A stretch of DNA of 64,000 nucleotides from JAITVM01 sp031551135 (GCA_031551135.1 JAVBOA010000003.1:77797-141796); one strand, 5' to 3'. Shown: positions 49,700 to 57,794, counted from the stretch's first letter. Made by a program: numbers and translations. Notes: a model not told the origin generated them from the sequence alone.

Positions 49700-50640
49700 C
49701 CCCATTTTTTTGTAATACGCAAGTCATGCTATTCGGGTGACTTATAACATCAGTTATGCTACCTCGTCTCTTCATGCGTTGATTTGTGGCTTAAAACGAT
49801 GCTTCGGAGATGTGATAATGTGATTTGATTTGAGAGGGGATATTGGATTAAATTGGTTAGAAATTATTTTTTTGAGTTGTGATTTTGGCCTGTGGAGAGG
49901 GTGAAATGACGGATTCGGTAGAAGTGTGATTATTGTTGAAGTTGTGATGATGTGATATTGAAATGTAGGATTGAGTGAACGGGTTTGGAGGATTTAATGT
50001 GGGTTTTTGTTGATAAGTTAGAGTGAGTAAAGGATGAAATTATGAGGGTTTGCCCGAAATTTTCTCCCGAAGTGATGTGAGATTGAGTTGGAAGTTTTTG
50101 TAGGGTGGATGTGGAGTGTGTGTGGGGTTTTAGGGTGAGAAAAATGAGCTGGTGTGGGCGGTTCGTCCGTTCTTACTTGCAAAAATGTAAACCTACCCCC
50201 GACGCGCTCAATTTACCACAATGGAAAAAAGGTAAATTCAGAAAAGCCGGTTTTTACTTGTTTAACCTTGCTATTATAACATTATTGCAAGCCGATAACA
50301 CTATAAACAAGCCGATTGAATGAATACAAAAAAGCTGTTTTGTTATTCGATAAACAGAACAAACACCGAATAAACGAAAAAATCAGTTTTTCAGCCATAC
50401 CACAAAACAAAAACCCTTTATAATTCAGCCTTTTATTATTTCACCGAATACGCCGAATACAATAAACAAGCCATAAACAAGCCATAAACCAAAACTATAA
50501 ACCATATACCAGACACACAACAAACACACACAACAAAATACCGAACAAAACACCAAACACAACAAACAAGCAAAAAAAAATTATTAAAAAAAATCCCACA
50601 GAATCAACATTTACAGACACAATATCAATATACATGTAAA
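49700..50640. other. Divergent control region with base-skew flip, no convincing gene
   Basis: About 49750-50160 is G/T-rich on the plus strand and very poor in C; about 50190-50640 is A/C-rich and very poor in G (many AAACA, ACAAC, ACCAAA words). Both outward-running transcripts would thus be A/C-rich and G-poor, i.e. unstructured. Candidates are a replication origin, Rho-type loading leaders or simply a transcription/replication divide. A 72-codon reading frame at 50105-50323 has odd composition and no ribosome site and is not called. Confidence 0.55.
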
Positions 50641-50647
50641 ATAATAC

Positions 50648-50676
50648 TTGCATTGTATTTCCTATTCTGTTAAAAT
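50648..50676 (+). promoter_or_regulatory. Promoter upstream of the sigma-like gene
   Basis: TTGCAT (50648-50653), a 17-bp spacer, TAAAAT (50671-50676). It gives a leader of about 200 nt before the 50886 gene. Confidence 0.55.
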
Positions 50677-50699
50677 GTATTTACAGCAACAACAAACAT

Positions 50700-50716
50700 A
50701 TTATTGAAAACATATC
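50700..50716 (-). promoter_or_regulatory. 17-bp phage motif in the divergent region
   Basis: GATATGTTTTCAATAAT on the minus strand, 2 mismatches to consensus. It sits just downstream of the rightward promoter, so it could also act as an operator there. Confidence 0.35.
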
Positions 50717-50744
50717 TTTAAAAAGCATATTCAAACACATAAGC

Positions 50745-50789
50745 AAGTTAAAAAGCAATCAAAAACATATCCTTTTAACTTTTTAACTT
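50745..50789 (+). promoter_or_regulatory. Leader hairpin with two alternative pairings
   Basis: AAGTTAAAAAG (50745-50755) pairs perfectly with CTTTTTAACTT (50779-50789). Its first 9 bases also pair with TTTTAACTT at 50773-50781. The leader also has CGGCTT/AAGCCG near 50842-50863, close to the ribosome site. A switch-like attenuator for the 50886 gene is possible but unproven. Confidence 0.35.
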
Positions 50790-50885
50790 ACTATAAGCAA
50801 TCTAGCAATGTAACCAATAACAAACTAATAAAATCGGTTTACGGCTTATGCATTAAAAGCCGAAAAAGAAGGGAAAAAAAAGACT

Positions 50886-51608
50886 ATGACAAACAACAAC
50901 GAAAACACAAGCAAACATGACTTAATCAACGAATTAGCACGAAAAGCAGCAGCGGGAACGCTGAAAAAAATTCATACTATGACAGGCAACAAACGAATAT
51001 TTGATTATATGAACGCTTTGCAAGCCGATTTTAATATATTTGATAACAATAACGATCATAACGCATTAAAAAGTATTTCAGATTCATACGACATTTATTT
51101 AGTAGCTTATGAATACCTTTTTGACATGATAGTAAATCAAGGTTTTGACGCTCAAGACACTATTACAATAACGCTTAAAAACGGTAAAGAAAAAACACGG
51201 ACTGTTTTTCAGTGGGCTTGCGTTAAAGTTCGTCAATACATATATGAAAACAAGTCTATCGAGAATACAGGGAAATTCACTTATATAGAGGACTTAAGCA
51301 ATAACACCGACGAAAGCGACGGTATAACAGCACTTGACAAAATATATTTACGCATGGACAAATACAACGGCATTAACACATACAACGATTATATTAATTA
51401 TCATGAAATCATGAAAGAATTAAAATTATCTGACATGAGATACACAATAGTAAAAATGCGTATGCGCGGAATGTCAGTTACTGCCATAGCTCAAAAATTA
51501 GGCGTTAGTCATCCAGCGATAAGCAAACAATTAATAAAAGTACAGAATATCATCAATGAAAAAATGCCCGAATTAGTCAGAGGTTTTAAACAACATAGAG
51601 GCAACTAA
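50886..51608 (+). CDS. Sigma-factor-like regulator with C-terminal HTH
   Basis: 240 aa, ATG after GAAGGG. The C-terminal 60 aa form a helix-turn-helix of the sigma-70 region 4 kind: RYTIVKMRMRGMSVTAIAQKLGVSHPAISKQLIKVQNII. The N-terminal part is helical and lacks clear sigma region 2 motifs, but IFDYMNALQADFNIFDNNND.. and the length fit small phage or plasmid sigma-like proteins. It is followed by a strong terminator, so it is a single-gene unit facing the early region. It may redirect host polymerase. Alternatively it is a plain transcription regulator. Confidence 0.65.
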   Translation: MTNNNENTSKHDLINELARKAAAGTLKKIHTMTGNKRIFDYMNALQADFNIFDNNNDHNALKSISDSYDIYLVAYEYLFDMIVNQGFDAQDTITITLKNGKEKTRTVFQWACVKVRQYIYENKSIENTGKFTYIEDLSNNTDESDGITALDKIYLRMDKYNGINTYNDYINYHEIMKELKLSDMRYTIVKMRMRGMSVTAIAQKLGVSHPAISKQLIKVQNIINEKMPELVRGFKQHRGN

Positions 51609-51626
51609 TAAACCAAAACAAGCCCA

Positions 51627-51651
51627 AAGCCGCATAAAAAGCGGCTTTTTT
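51627..51651 (+). terminator. Terminator of the sigma-like gene
   Basis: AAGCCGC / GCGGCTT stem (51627-51633 with 51641-51647), then TTTTTT. Confidence 0.85.
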
Positions 51652-51840
51652 GTTGTCCAAAAAAGTTTAAAAAAACTTTTGAAAAGTGGTTACAACTCTT
51701 TAAATTATTTGTATGTAAGTGTAAGGCAAAACAAACCGCTTTACAATGCAATAACAGACGGCTTTTATAGCATATTAGGAGGGTTGCAACCTCCAAAGCA
51801 AAACAGGGCAAAAAGGAAAAACATTTAAAAAATGATTGCT

Positions 51841-52462
51841 AATCGTTACTAACTTCATTGGATAGCACGAAAAGTAACTATTGCCTAAGCCTTCCTTGAT
51901 GGGCTGACAAAAAAAGTCAGGCGGTACTTGCAAACAATTGCAAGCGTGTTAAGTCGATATTAACTAAGTTATTCCCTTGACTGAATTCAAGGGGCGGCGG
52001 TGGATGCTTGCGGATTAAACGCAAGGTACAGCTTGTGAATATCTCCACAGGAATGCCTATAATCCTAAACACGGCTTGTGTTACATGGGCTATATAGGGC
52101 TGTCTCTCATTGAAACCGCAAAGGTATATAGCTTGAATTATAGTACAAATCTTTTCATATCCGAGGATATGTAAGACGGCTTTTATTCAAGATGTACGAA
52201 GTATCCAAGGATATGGACGCTATTATATATCTATGTGGCTGATAGGATGGACAAGAATATGAATTCATAAAAGTATATTGACCGTTTTCTGAAAACGGTT
52301 TCGCATAATGTATGAGCCGTATTGTTTGCAGTTATGAGCTGCAAGCGGTACGGCTTGTTTAATGTAGCTCAACCTTGTATAAGCGTTGAACCGTCCAAAG
52401 CCGGATTAATACAGATGGGACACTAAAGGCGACATTGGCCGCATTATGCAGGCATTCACAAA
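51841..52462 (+). ncRNA. Candidate large structured noncoding RNA (ROOL/GOLLD-like class)
   Basis: About 620 nt with no plausible gene but dense with stems: GTTACT..AGTAAC (51845-51876), CTGAC/GTCAG (51904-51920), CTTGCAA-ACAA-TTGCAAG (51928-51945), CCCTTGA/TCAAGGG (51974-51993), CTTGCG/CGCAAG (52008-52026), CATATC-CGAG-GATATG (52157-52172), TATCC/GGATA (52202-52213), ACCGTTTT-CTG-AAAACGGT (52282-52300) and a long AGCCGTA..TACGGCT hairpin with inner TTGCAG/CTGCAA (52315-52355). Size and phage setting match ornate large RNAs such as ROOL or GOLLD. The class is inferred from size and context only, and the boundaries are approximate. Upstream, 51660-51840 has further small hairpins. Confidence 0.5.
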
Positions 52463-52486
52463 ATATTATTCTTGGAGGATTCAATT

Positions 52487-53290
52487 ATGGAAAAAACTTT
52501 AACTGAACTTTTGATGTATGCAGAGAACGTAAAAAAGGAATTAAACAGCGCAATATTATCTGACTCATTTTCTCAAGTAGGAAAATGCAAAGAAGCATTT
52601 GACAAGGCAATCAAGGACTATAACGAAAAGGCTGTTATTCTGGACTATATCACATTGCGGAGTAAGTCAGAGCCTATGAAAGCGGCTATTGACCAACTCT
52701 CTATTGCGACAATTGAAAGTAAGCAGAATAAGGACAAGGAGACCGGCACTATCACCTATACGCTGGAATCCGCTACAAAGCAAATAGACTTGGTTGCATT
52801 TGATGAGTTTTGTCAGCGTGAGAAACTAGAAATTGCTCATGAATCTCTTTGGAAGTATAAGGTAGAGCGTTTCTGTTTGCTTATCACATATAAGGTTATG
52901 AAAGACCTTAATTGTGATACAGGGAAGCTTGAAGAATCTTATTATATTTCTGATATAGCCAAACAAATTGATTTAGGCAAAACACCGACATCCAATTCAG
53001 CTATTCTTAAGCAACTACAAACAATCATTGACGCAATAATCTATGTTGAAGAAAGTGGCAAAAATATATATAAGGTTACTTCTCATGATGTGAATTATAT
53101 TGTTGCTACTATGACACGGCGTAGTAAGTCAGGAACCGTAGTTTCTCCGAGACCTACAACAATGCACATGCTTGTTATGGACGTTCTTCACCGTATAATC
53201 ACGAATGGCGACTATCAGGTTGAGTATATGACCAAAAAGCAAGCTAAAGAATCCAAGGAAGCTGAGGTGGTTATAGTAACAGAAAAGTAA
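52487..53290 (+). CDS. Unknown helical protein after the structured RNA
   Basis: 267 aa from ATG 52487, 7 nt after GGAGG. Mostly helical and charged: LTELLMYAENVKKELNSAILSDSFSQVGKCKEAFDKAIKDYNEKAV, later a region with TTMHMLVMDVLHRIITNGDYQVEY and a Lys/Glu tail. I do not recognise a family. It is followed by a hairpin (53303-53335). The pairing with the upstream RNA makes an RNA-binding or capsid-accessory role imaginable, but nothing in the sequence proves it. Confidence 0.6.
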   Translation: MEKTLTELLMYAENVKKELNSAILSDSFSQVGKCKEAFDKAIKDYNEKAVILDYITLRSKSEPMKAAIDQLSIATIESKQNKDKETGTITYTLESATKQIDLVAFDEFCQREKLEIAHESLWKYKVERFCLLITYKVMKDLNCDTGKLEESYYISDIAKQIDLGKTPTSNSAILKQLQTIIDAIIYVEESGKNIYKVTSHDVNYIVATMTRRSKSGTVVSPRPTTMHMLVMDVLHRIITNGDYQVEYMTKKQAKESKEAEVVIVTEK

Positions 53291-53302
53291 AATGAAAATT
53301 TG

Positions 53303-53335
53303 GATGCCTGACATATTTTGATTATGTTGGGCATC
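53303..53335 (+). terminator. Hairpin terminator candidate after the 52487-53290 gene
   Basis: GATGCC..GGCATC with inner ACATA/TATGT pairing; the tail (AACTTTCTATTC) is only moderately T-rich. Confidence 0.45.
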
Positions 53336-53407
53336 AACTTTCTATTCGATATTAGCACATATAATCTTTCTGATATAGTAGGAAATGCATGGAAATTCAA
53401 TCTCGAA

Positions 53408-53436
53408 TTGAATTCCAATTGCAAATAGGTTATAAT
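53408..53436 (+). promoter_or_regulatory. Promoter of the antitoxin/nucleotidyltransferase pair
   Basis: TTGAAT (53408-53413), a 17-bp spacer and TATAAT (53431-53436), 36 nt before the ATG at 53472. Confidence 0.65.
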
Positions 53437-53471
53437 GCAGGAAAGAGAGTGAATGATTGGAGGTTCTTGAA

Positions 53472-53669
53472 ATGGCGACCAGAGAGATGTTATTAGAAGA
53501 ATTAAATAATCTGCCACAAACTCTTATAGAAGAAATTTATCATTATGTGAATTTCCTTAAGCATTGTAAATCAATTCAGGTTGCGAAAGAAATAGCACTC
53601 GCAAGTGAAAAGTCTTTGGCAAAAGATTGGCTATTGCCGGAGGAGGACGAAGCATGGGCGGATTTGTAA
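53472..53669 (+). CDS. DUF2281/VapB-like antitoxin protein
   Basis: 65 aa from ATG 53472 after GGAGG. The pattern LLEELNNLPQTLIEEIYHYVNFLKH..., ending ALASEKSLAKDWLLPEEDEAWADL, is that of small antitoxin-like proteins usually paired with a toxin gene. Here the partner is an MNT-type nucleotidyltransferase, now broken. It has its own promoter. The name is assigned from recognisable wording. Confidence 0.65.
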   Translation: MATREMLLEELNNLPQTLIEEIYHYVNFLKHCKSIQVAKEIALASEKSLAKDWLLPEEDEAWADL

Positions 53670-53684
53670 AGGCGGTGAAATGCT

Positions 53685-54008
53685 ATGATTATTAATTTGA
53701 AAGATGCTTCAATTGAAATTGATAATCTGGCAAAACAAATTGTAAATATGTATAGTCCGGAAAAAGTGATATTATTTGGCTCCTATTCTAAAAATGCAGC
53801 TGCACTGAAAAGTGATTTTGACATATGCATAATTATTCACACAAATGATAAGCGGAATTTGCTGACAGATATGTATTTGAATATTAAGTCCTAAAGACCA
53901 TTCGATTTGCTGATATATACACCTGAAGAATGGGAGAACTGAATTTCCGATTCTTGCAGTTTTGCAAATAGTATAAACGAAAATGGGGTAGTTTTGTGTG
54001 CCGGATAG
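53685..54008 (+). pseudogene. MNT-type nucleotidyltransferase with two in-frame stops
   Basis: ATG 53685, 9 nt after GGCGG. The first 69 codons encode the nucleotidyltransferase core (SPEKVILFGSYSKNAAALKSDFDICIII, with the GSY and SDFD catalytic motifs). TAA at 53892-53894 stops it, but the same frame continues as RPFDLLIYTPEEWEN, meets TGA at 53940-53942, and goes on as ISDSCSFANSINENGVVLCAG to a TAG at 54006-54008. The tail is the normal end of this family. So a gene of about 107 codons has decayed by two nonsense changes. A short product may remain. Confidence 0.8.
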
Positions 54009-54100
54009 TACAAGGTATCAAGACTGCTTTAATTAAGCATTTCAGACTTGTCAGCAGTTATAATGAATTACATCATTGAAGACGAAATAAAACAAAAATA

Positions 54101-54484
54101 ATGGAGGCATATAACAGATTTATGGAAGATGAAAAGTTTGAAACACTGGACGCATTTATCGAATATTTAAAGGAGTTGGAAAAGGTACCAAGAGTATTAA
54201 AAATTGATCAAAAAAGGATGAAAGAATTTCAGGACGCATGTTCAGTTCTGAAAGGAATTGCATTAGAGGCTGACCCTGACGCTAAAATCGAATATGAGAT
54301 AGACTCGATGGGGGCGGGAGTTGGAATCATGAGAATTGTGACCGATAGATTTGAAGCGAATGATATGCAAAGGCTGATAAACGGCATACAGTTTGCGACA
54401 AATGTAGAAGCTTATGCTTTGACAGATGGCAATATTAGAATAGCAATCACTTTTTACGATATCACAAATGAAATCAAAAAATAG
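54101..54484 (+). CDS. Small acidic protein, unknown
   Basis: Up to 127 aa; ATG 54122 is an alternative start, because GGAGG lies inside the longer reading at 54103. The C-terminal half has alpha/beta wording (DAKIEYEIDSMGAGVGIMRIVTDRFEANDMQRLINGIQFATNVEAYALTDGNIRIAITFYDI). No family recognised. It is followed by a strong terminator that has an identical twin at 55463-55490. Confidence 0.6.
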   Translation: MEAYNRFMEDEKFETLDAFIEYLKELEKVPRVLKIDQKRMKEFQDACSVLKGIALEADPDAKIEYEIDSMGAGVGIMRIVTDRFEANDMQRLINGIQFATNVEAYALTDGNIRIAITFYDITNEIKK

Positions 54485-54495
54485 CAACACAAAAT

Positions 54496-54523
54496 AAACC
54501 GCCAAAATTCATGGCGGTTTTTA
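54496..54523 (+). terminator. Terminator, first copy of a duplicated pair
   Basis: AAACCGCC-AAAATTCAT-GGCGGTTT then TTATAT. The whole hairpin, loop included, recurs identically at 55463-55490. Confidence 0.8.
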
Positions 54524-54599
54524 TATGAAAAGAAAGAGAAGATCAAAAAGTAGAAAGATAAGCTGAAAAAGCTTAAAATGCAAATAGAAACCAGTAATA

Positions 54600-54616
54600 G
54601 ATATATTATAGATAAT
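54600..54616 (+). promoter_or_regulatory. 17-bp phage motif before the secreted-protein gene
   Basis: GATATATTATAGATAAT on the plus strand, followed after 9 nt by the ribosome site GGAGG of the 54640 gene. Confidence 0.5.
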
Positions 54617-54639
54617 AGAATATTATGGAGGAGTTCACT

Positions 54640-54981
54640 ATGAATACATTTTTAATTGCAATACTTTTGACAACGAATATTTTAGCAGCAAATGGTCAAG
54701 CCGTACTAGCAGAAAGACAAATTCCTGTTTCGCAACTTGAAGTATTGCAAGGTGTAGTAATGCAGACATATACAGAAGATGAAAGTGAAATGGTTTCTAT
54801 AGAAACAATGGACGGCAATATCTGGCTTTTGGAGACTTGCGAAAAAGATGATTCAGCTCATTATTTGGATTTTAATCACAGTGGAGGCGAAAAAGTTTAC
54901 GTAGTGTTTGATAATATGGGAACAGAGGATATTCATGACGATACGATAGTCAAGGTAATTAATCTGGACGATAAAATATAA
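54640..54981 (+). CDS. Small secreted protein, unknown
   Basis: 113 aa from ATG 54640 after GGAGGAG. An N-terminal signal peptide (MNTFLIAILLTTNILAANGQA, about 1-22) is followed by an acidic beta-rich domain (LEVLQGVVMQTYTEDESEMVSIETMDGNIWLLE...). It could be a lysogenic surface or secreted factor. It is preceded by the phage motif. No family recognised. Confidence 0.6.
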   Translation: MNTFLIAILLTTNILAANGQAVLAERQIPVSQLEVLQGVVMQTYTEDESEMVSIETMDGNIWLLETCEKDDSAHYLDFNHSGGEKVYVVFDNMGTEDIHDDTIVKVINLDDKI

Positions 54982-55121
54982 ATTCACAAATTTGTCATTG
55001 AAACGAAATTTGAAAAGTCACCCATTACGACTATGCTCTGGTTGGTGGCTTTTGTTTAACGTAGCCTTTGACGGTCATAAGCCCGTATGCGAAATACAGA
55101 ATGGACAATTGGTTTAACTAC

Positions 55122-55150
55122 TTGACAATATTATACATTGAGGCAATAAT
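55122..55150 (+). promoter_or_regulatory. Promoter of the HicB-like gene
   Basis: TTGACA (55122-55127), 17-bp spacer, AATAAT (55145-55150). The gap 54982-55121 upstream shows no gene. Confidence 0.6.
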
Positions 55151-55234
55151 TGTGTAAAGGAAGTGATACGGAAAAGTGAAAATCATTTAACACCATAATT
55201 GAAGAAGATATTTCTACAATTGGAGGTAACATTA

Positions 55235-55444
55235 ATGCATAAGTATGAAATTATCTTATATTGGAGCAATGACGACGATTCTTGGATTGCCGAAGTTCCT
55301 GAACTCTCAGCCTGTATGTCTGATGGGAAGACTCGAAAAGAAGCACTGGAAAGCGTTGAAATTATTATTGAGGAATGGATTGAGACTGCATCATCATTAG
55401 GCAGAAAAATCCCTGAACCTAAAGGTAGATTGCAATTTGCATAA
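55235..55444 (+). CDS. Solitary HicB-like protein
   Basis: 69 aa from ATG 55235, 8 nt after GGAGG. The HicB N-terminal fold is plain: YEIILYWSNDDDSWIAEVPELSACMSDGKTRKEALESVEIIIEEWIETASSLGRKIPEP. No HTH domain follows and no HicA-type mRNase gene lies next to it. It may be an orphan antitoxin that neutralises a host toxin, or a metabolic-type HicB. It has its own promoter and terminator. Confidence 0.8.
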   Translation: MHKYEIILYWSNDDDSWIAEVPELSACMSDGKTRKEALESVEIIIEEWIETASSLGRKIPEPKGRLQFA

Positions 55445-55462
55445 TTGGATACAACGACAAAC

Positions 55463-55490
55463 AAACCGCCAAAATTCATGGCGGTTTTTA
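55463..55490 (+). terminator. Terminator, second copy of a duplicated pair
   Basis: Same hairpin as at 54496-54523 (AAACCGCC / GGCGGTTT with loop AAAATTCAT), then TTTATAT. Confidence 0.8.
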
Positions 55491-55536
55491 TATGCAGAAA
55501 TTGACATTGACCGCAATCTTCAAATGTGGTTATATA

Positions 55537-55553
55537 GATATGTTATAAATAAT
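55537..55553 (+). promoter_or_regulatory. 17-bp phage motif before the antirepressor-like gene
   Basis: GATATGTTATAAATAAT, followed after 8 nt by the ribosome site GGAG. Confidence 0.5.
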
Positions 55554-55572
55554 TTGAAATGGAGATGGATGT

Positions 55573-56508
55573 ATGTTACAAGATTTTATAAACGAAGCAA
55601 AATTCGCCGAAGAAAATGAGTTTAGAGAAAAGTATATTGATCGTATTGAAGTGCTTGGAAAGGTGAAAAACTTTTTCTTGATTCCAGAACTTGAAGTTAT
55701 GACAACTCAAATGGTTGCAGATTATTTTGAAGTCGATTTTGAAACTATAAAAAAGATATATCAGCGCAATAAAAATGAAATAAGTGCCGACGGTGTTTTT
55801 AGCAAAAAGTCAGCAGAAATAATTAAATTCTTTCAGGGACATCATGTCCCAGAAGAAAAAACGCAAGGTAGGACAGTGTATGTTGTAGATAATGTCAGAA
55901 TAAATATTCCAAATGCCGGTACAAAAGTTTTTTCTAAGCGTGCCATTCTAAGAATTGCCATGCTACTTAGAGATAGCGAAGTCGCAAAAGAAATCAGAAC
56001 ACAATTACTAAACACTTTTGAAAAAGTTGAACCAGCACAAAAAATACGTAGCATAGATGTTGAAGAAAAACTGCTTATGAATATCGCCAGAGCATATGTT
56101 GACGAAAATTTGGAAAAATTCGCAGTTGCAAATCAGGAATATATCGCTTATCAAAATCGATACATAAAACAAATCGAGGAAGAAAAGGATTTGATTCAAC
56201 AGGATAACCATATACTTGCCGGTGAGATATTAAGCTGGTCGAACAGAGCTTGTATAAACAAGGCGTGTCGCATGTTCGCTGGAAGGATAGGAAAAACTAC
56301 GGGTTCAGTATTTCATGAGCTATACAATGAGCTTAGATATAAGCACAAGATAGGGTTGTCGCAAAGAGGCAAATCGCCTCTTATCCAGCATATCCGTGAA
56401 AATGAATGGCCTGTTGTTATTCAAACGTTTACTGCTCTTTGTGACAAATACAACGTAAATGCAACGTCAATTCTTAGTTTCGCAAAAATTTCGGATGACA
56501 CGAAATGA
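55573..56508 (+). CDS. Phage antirepressor-like DNA-binding protein
   Basis: 311 aa, ATG after GGAGATGGATGT. The N-terminal part has LGKVKNFFLIPELEVMTTQMVADYFEVDFETIKKIYQRNKNEISADGV, a helix-turn-helix-like unit; then NIPNAGTKVFSKRAILRIAMLLRDSEVAKEIRTQLLN, typical of antirepressor/BRO-type phage proteins. A coiled coil follows (about 195-225). The C-terminal 85 aa resemble KilA-C-like or P22 AntB-type ends. It would modulate lysogeny by countering a repressor; this is inferred. The stop overlaps the next start (ATGA). Confidence 0.75.
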   Translation: MLQDFINEAKFAEENEFREKYIDRIEVLGKVKNFFLIPELEVMTTQMVADYFEVDFETIKKIYQRNKNEISADGVFSKKSAEIIKFFQGHHVPEEKTQGRTVYVVDNVRINIPNAGTKVFSKRAILRIAMLLRDSEVAKEIRTQLLNTFEKVEPAQKIRSIDVEEKLLMNIARAYVDENLEKFAVANQEYIAYQNRYIKQIEEEKDLIQQDNHILAGEILSWSNRACINKACRMFAGRIGKTTGSVFHELYNELRYKHKIGLSQRGKSPLIQHIRENEWPVVIQTFTALCDKYNVNATSILSFAKISDDTK

Positions 56509-56600
56509 AAAATTTTGAAAACGAAATTAAGAAAATCGAAGACAAGTGTGTTAAGAAATATGTTGAAATAAATCAATCAATACTTATGGATAATTTATAA
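56505..56600 (+). CDS. 31-aa coupled small protein
   Basis: The ATG overlaps the stop of the antirepressor-like gene (ATGA), so translation would be coupled. The product (MKNFENEIKKIEDKCVKKYV...) is a short charged helix. Real or not is open. Confidence 0.4.
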   Translation: MKNFENEIKKIEDKCVKKYVEINQSILMDNL

Positions 56601-56642
56601 ATAAACAATGCTAAATTTAATATGAATTTACGAAGACACACC

Positions 56643-56666
56643 AAGGGGATTATTGTATATCCCCTT
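56643..56666 (+). terminator. Hairpin after the antirepressor-like operon
   Basis: AAGGGGAT / ATCCCCTT, 8-bp stem with an 8-nt loop; the tail GTTACTCAC is not T-rich, so it may be a weak terminator or mRNA structure. It also lies before the 56712 gene. Confidence 0.4.
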
Positions 56667-56711
56667 GTTACTCACTTAATGAGGATTAGCTTGAATGGAG
56701 AGAAAAATGTT

Positions 56712-57047
56712 ATGAGTATGAGTTGTTATCCGGTTTTCGGAATTGGAATAAATGTAAGTGATGTAACGTGGAAAGATGAAATTGGAGATATTGACGACTC
56801 TGATGTAGTGGAACACATTCTTTGTGAGGCAGGTATTGACCATGTGTTCAGCCACCAACAAGCCGAAGAAAACCTTTATATAATGTTCTGCGCTGGCTTC
56901 CCTTGGCAGTTTATAGGGGACTGTTCTTTCGATTCACAGGAAGAGCTTGCATTGTATCTATACTATGCGCTGGAGCCGTACATTGATATGACTAAAATGG
57001 ATTTCTTGGAAACTGTAACTGATATTGAAGATACATATTGGGGATAA
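56712..57047 (+). CDS. Unknown acidic protein
   Basis: 111 aa from ATG 56712, 9 nt after GGAGAG; longer in-frame readings have no site. It has SCYPVFGIGINVSDVTWKDEIGDIDDSDVV and AGFPWQFIGDCSFDSQEELALYLYYALEPY. Acidic. Similar small accessory proteins are common in early regions of large Bacillota phages. No family recognised. Confidence 0.55.
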   Translation: MSMSCYPVFGIGINVSDVTWKDEIGDIDDSDVVEHILCEAGIDHVFSHQQAEENLYIMFCAGFPWQFIGDCSFDSQEELALYLYYALEPYIDMTKMDFLETVTDIEDTYWG

Positions 57048-57063
57048 GAACGGAGAATGGATA

Positions 57064-57456
57064 ATGATTAAAATTGACGATTTCCGATTAGTCGGGAACT
57101 TGGATGATGTGATAGAAACAACCGGTACACCAGACAATTTTAACTGGTCAAGCCATGTGGACAAACTTGTCCGATTGGCTGCAAAGCATACCGACTACTA
57201 TGCTTCAGATGTCGTGATAAGCATAAATTCTGTCGAAAATGAAATCAAAAATTACAAATTTGAGGATGGTGATAAGAGTTGGCTTTTTGGTTTTAGGGAC
57301 TCAGGAGTTGACCATACTGAATGGGTTTTAAGCTCAGCTCATGTTTTAAATCACTATCGCGCCATTTGGAGACTGGATATATCTAGGCGAGAAGGCTGGT
57401 GTGATGGATATTTTGTTTTGAAACTTTACAGAACCAATAACAATGTTTTTAGGTGA
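57064..57456 (+). CDS. Unknown accessory protein
   Basis: 130 aa from ATG 57064 after CGGAGAATGGATA. Trp- and Asp-rich (HVDKLVRLAAKHTDYYASDVVISI, DKSWLFGFRDSGVDHTEWVLSS, YRAIWRLDISRREGWCDGYFVLKLY). The last codons run into the next gene's leader. No family recognised. Confidence 0.55.
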   Translation: MIKIDDFRLVGNLDDVIETTGTPDNFNWSSHVDKLVRLAAKHTDYYASDVVISINSVENEIKNYKFEDGDKSWLFGFRDSGVDHTEWVLSSAHVLNHYRAIWRLDISRREGWCDGYFVLKLYRTNNNVFR

Positions 57457-57467
57457 GAGGTGCAGAA

Positions 57468-57758
57468 ATGGCAATGACTTGGGAAGAGATCGCAAGCGAA
57501 AGAATGAAAGAAATCAACAGATTACGTGGCATTGTACGAGAATTAAACTACATGGGTGAGCCACAGAAAGTCTACGTATTTATCGGAATGTATGGTGGCT
57601 TAAAGGAAAAAGTCAGCGTCTTCCGAAATTTTGATAATGCTAAATCAGAATTCGAGGCTTTTACCGAAACGCCTTGGGAGACTTTTGAAGAAAACGAAAA
57701 GATTTTTGAAGGCTCAGATTATGAAGGTTCTACAATTTATGAGATTGAACTAAAATAA
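57468..57758 (+). CDS. Unknown small protein
   Basis: 96 aa from ATG 57468 after GAGAGGTG. A helical N-terminus (MTWEEIASERMKEINRLRGIVREL) is followed by a beta-rich part (KVYVFIGMYGGLKEKVSVFRNFDNAKSEFEAFTE). It lies 11 nt after the previous stop. No family recognised. Confidence 0.55.
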   Translation: MAMTWEEIASERMKEINRLRGIVRELNYMGEPQKVYVFIGMYGGLKEKVSVFRNFDNAKSEFEAFTETPWETFEENEKIFEGSDYEGSTIYEIELK

Positions 57759-57794
57759 AATGTCAATTTGGTATGACGAGAGGGTGTACAAATT

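Noticed and set aside
50105..50323. 72-codon reading frame in the divergent region
   Set aside because: No ribosome site, odd amino-acid composition, spans the base-skew flip; not a convincing gene.
51841..52462. tmRNA, RNase P or group I/II intron as explanation for the structured region
   Set aside because: None of the core signature sequences of these RNAs could be found, and the flanking genes are not split.
53685..53942. Alternative genetic code (TAA/TGA read as sense)
   Set aside because: Many confident genes in the window end at TAA or TGA followed by normal spacing, so recoding is not supported; treated as nonsense decay.
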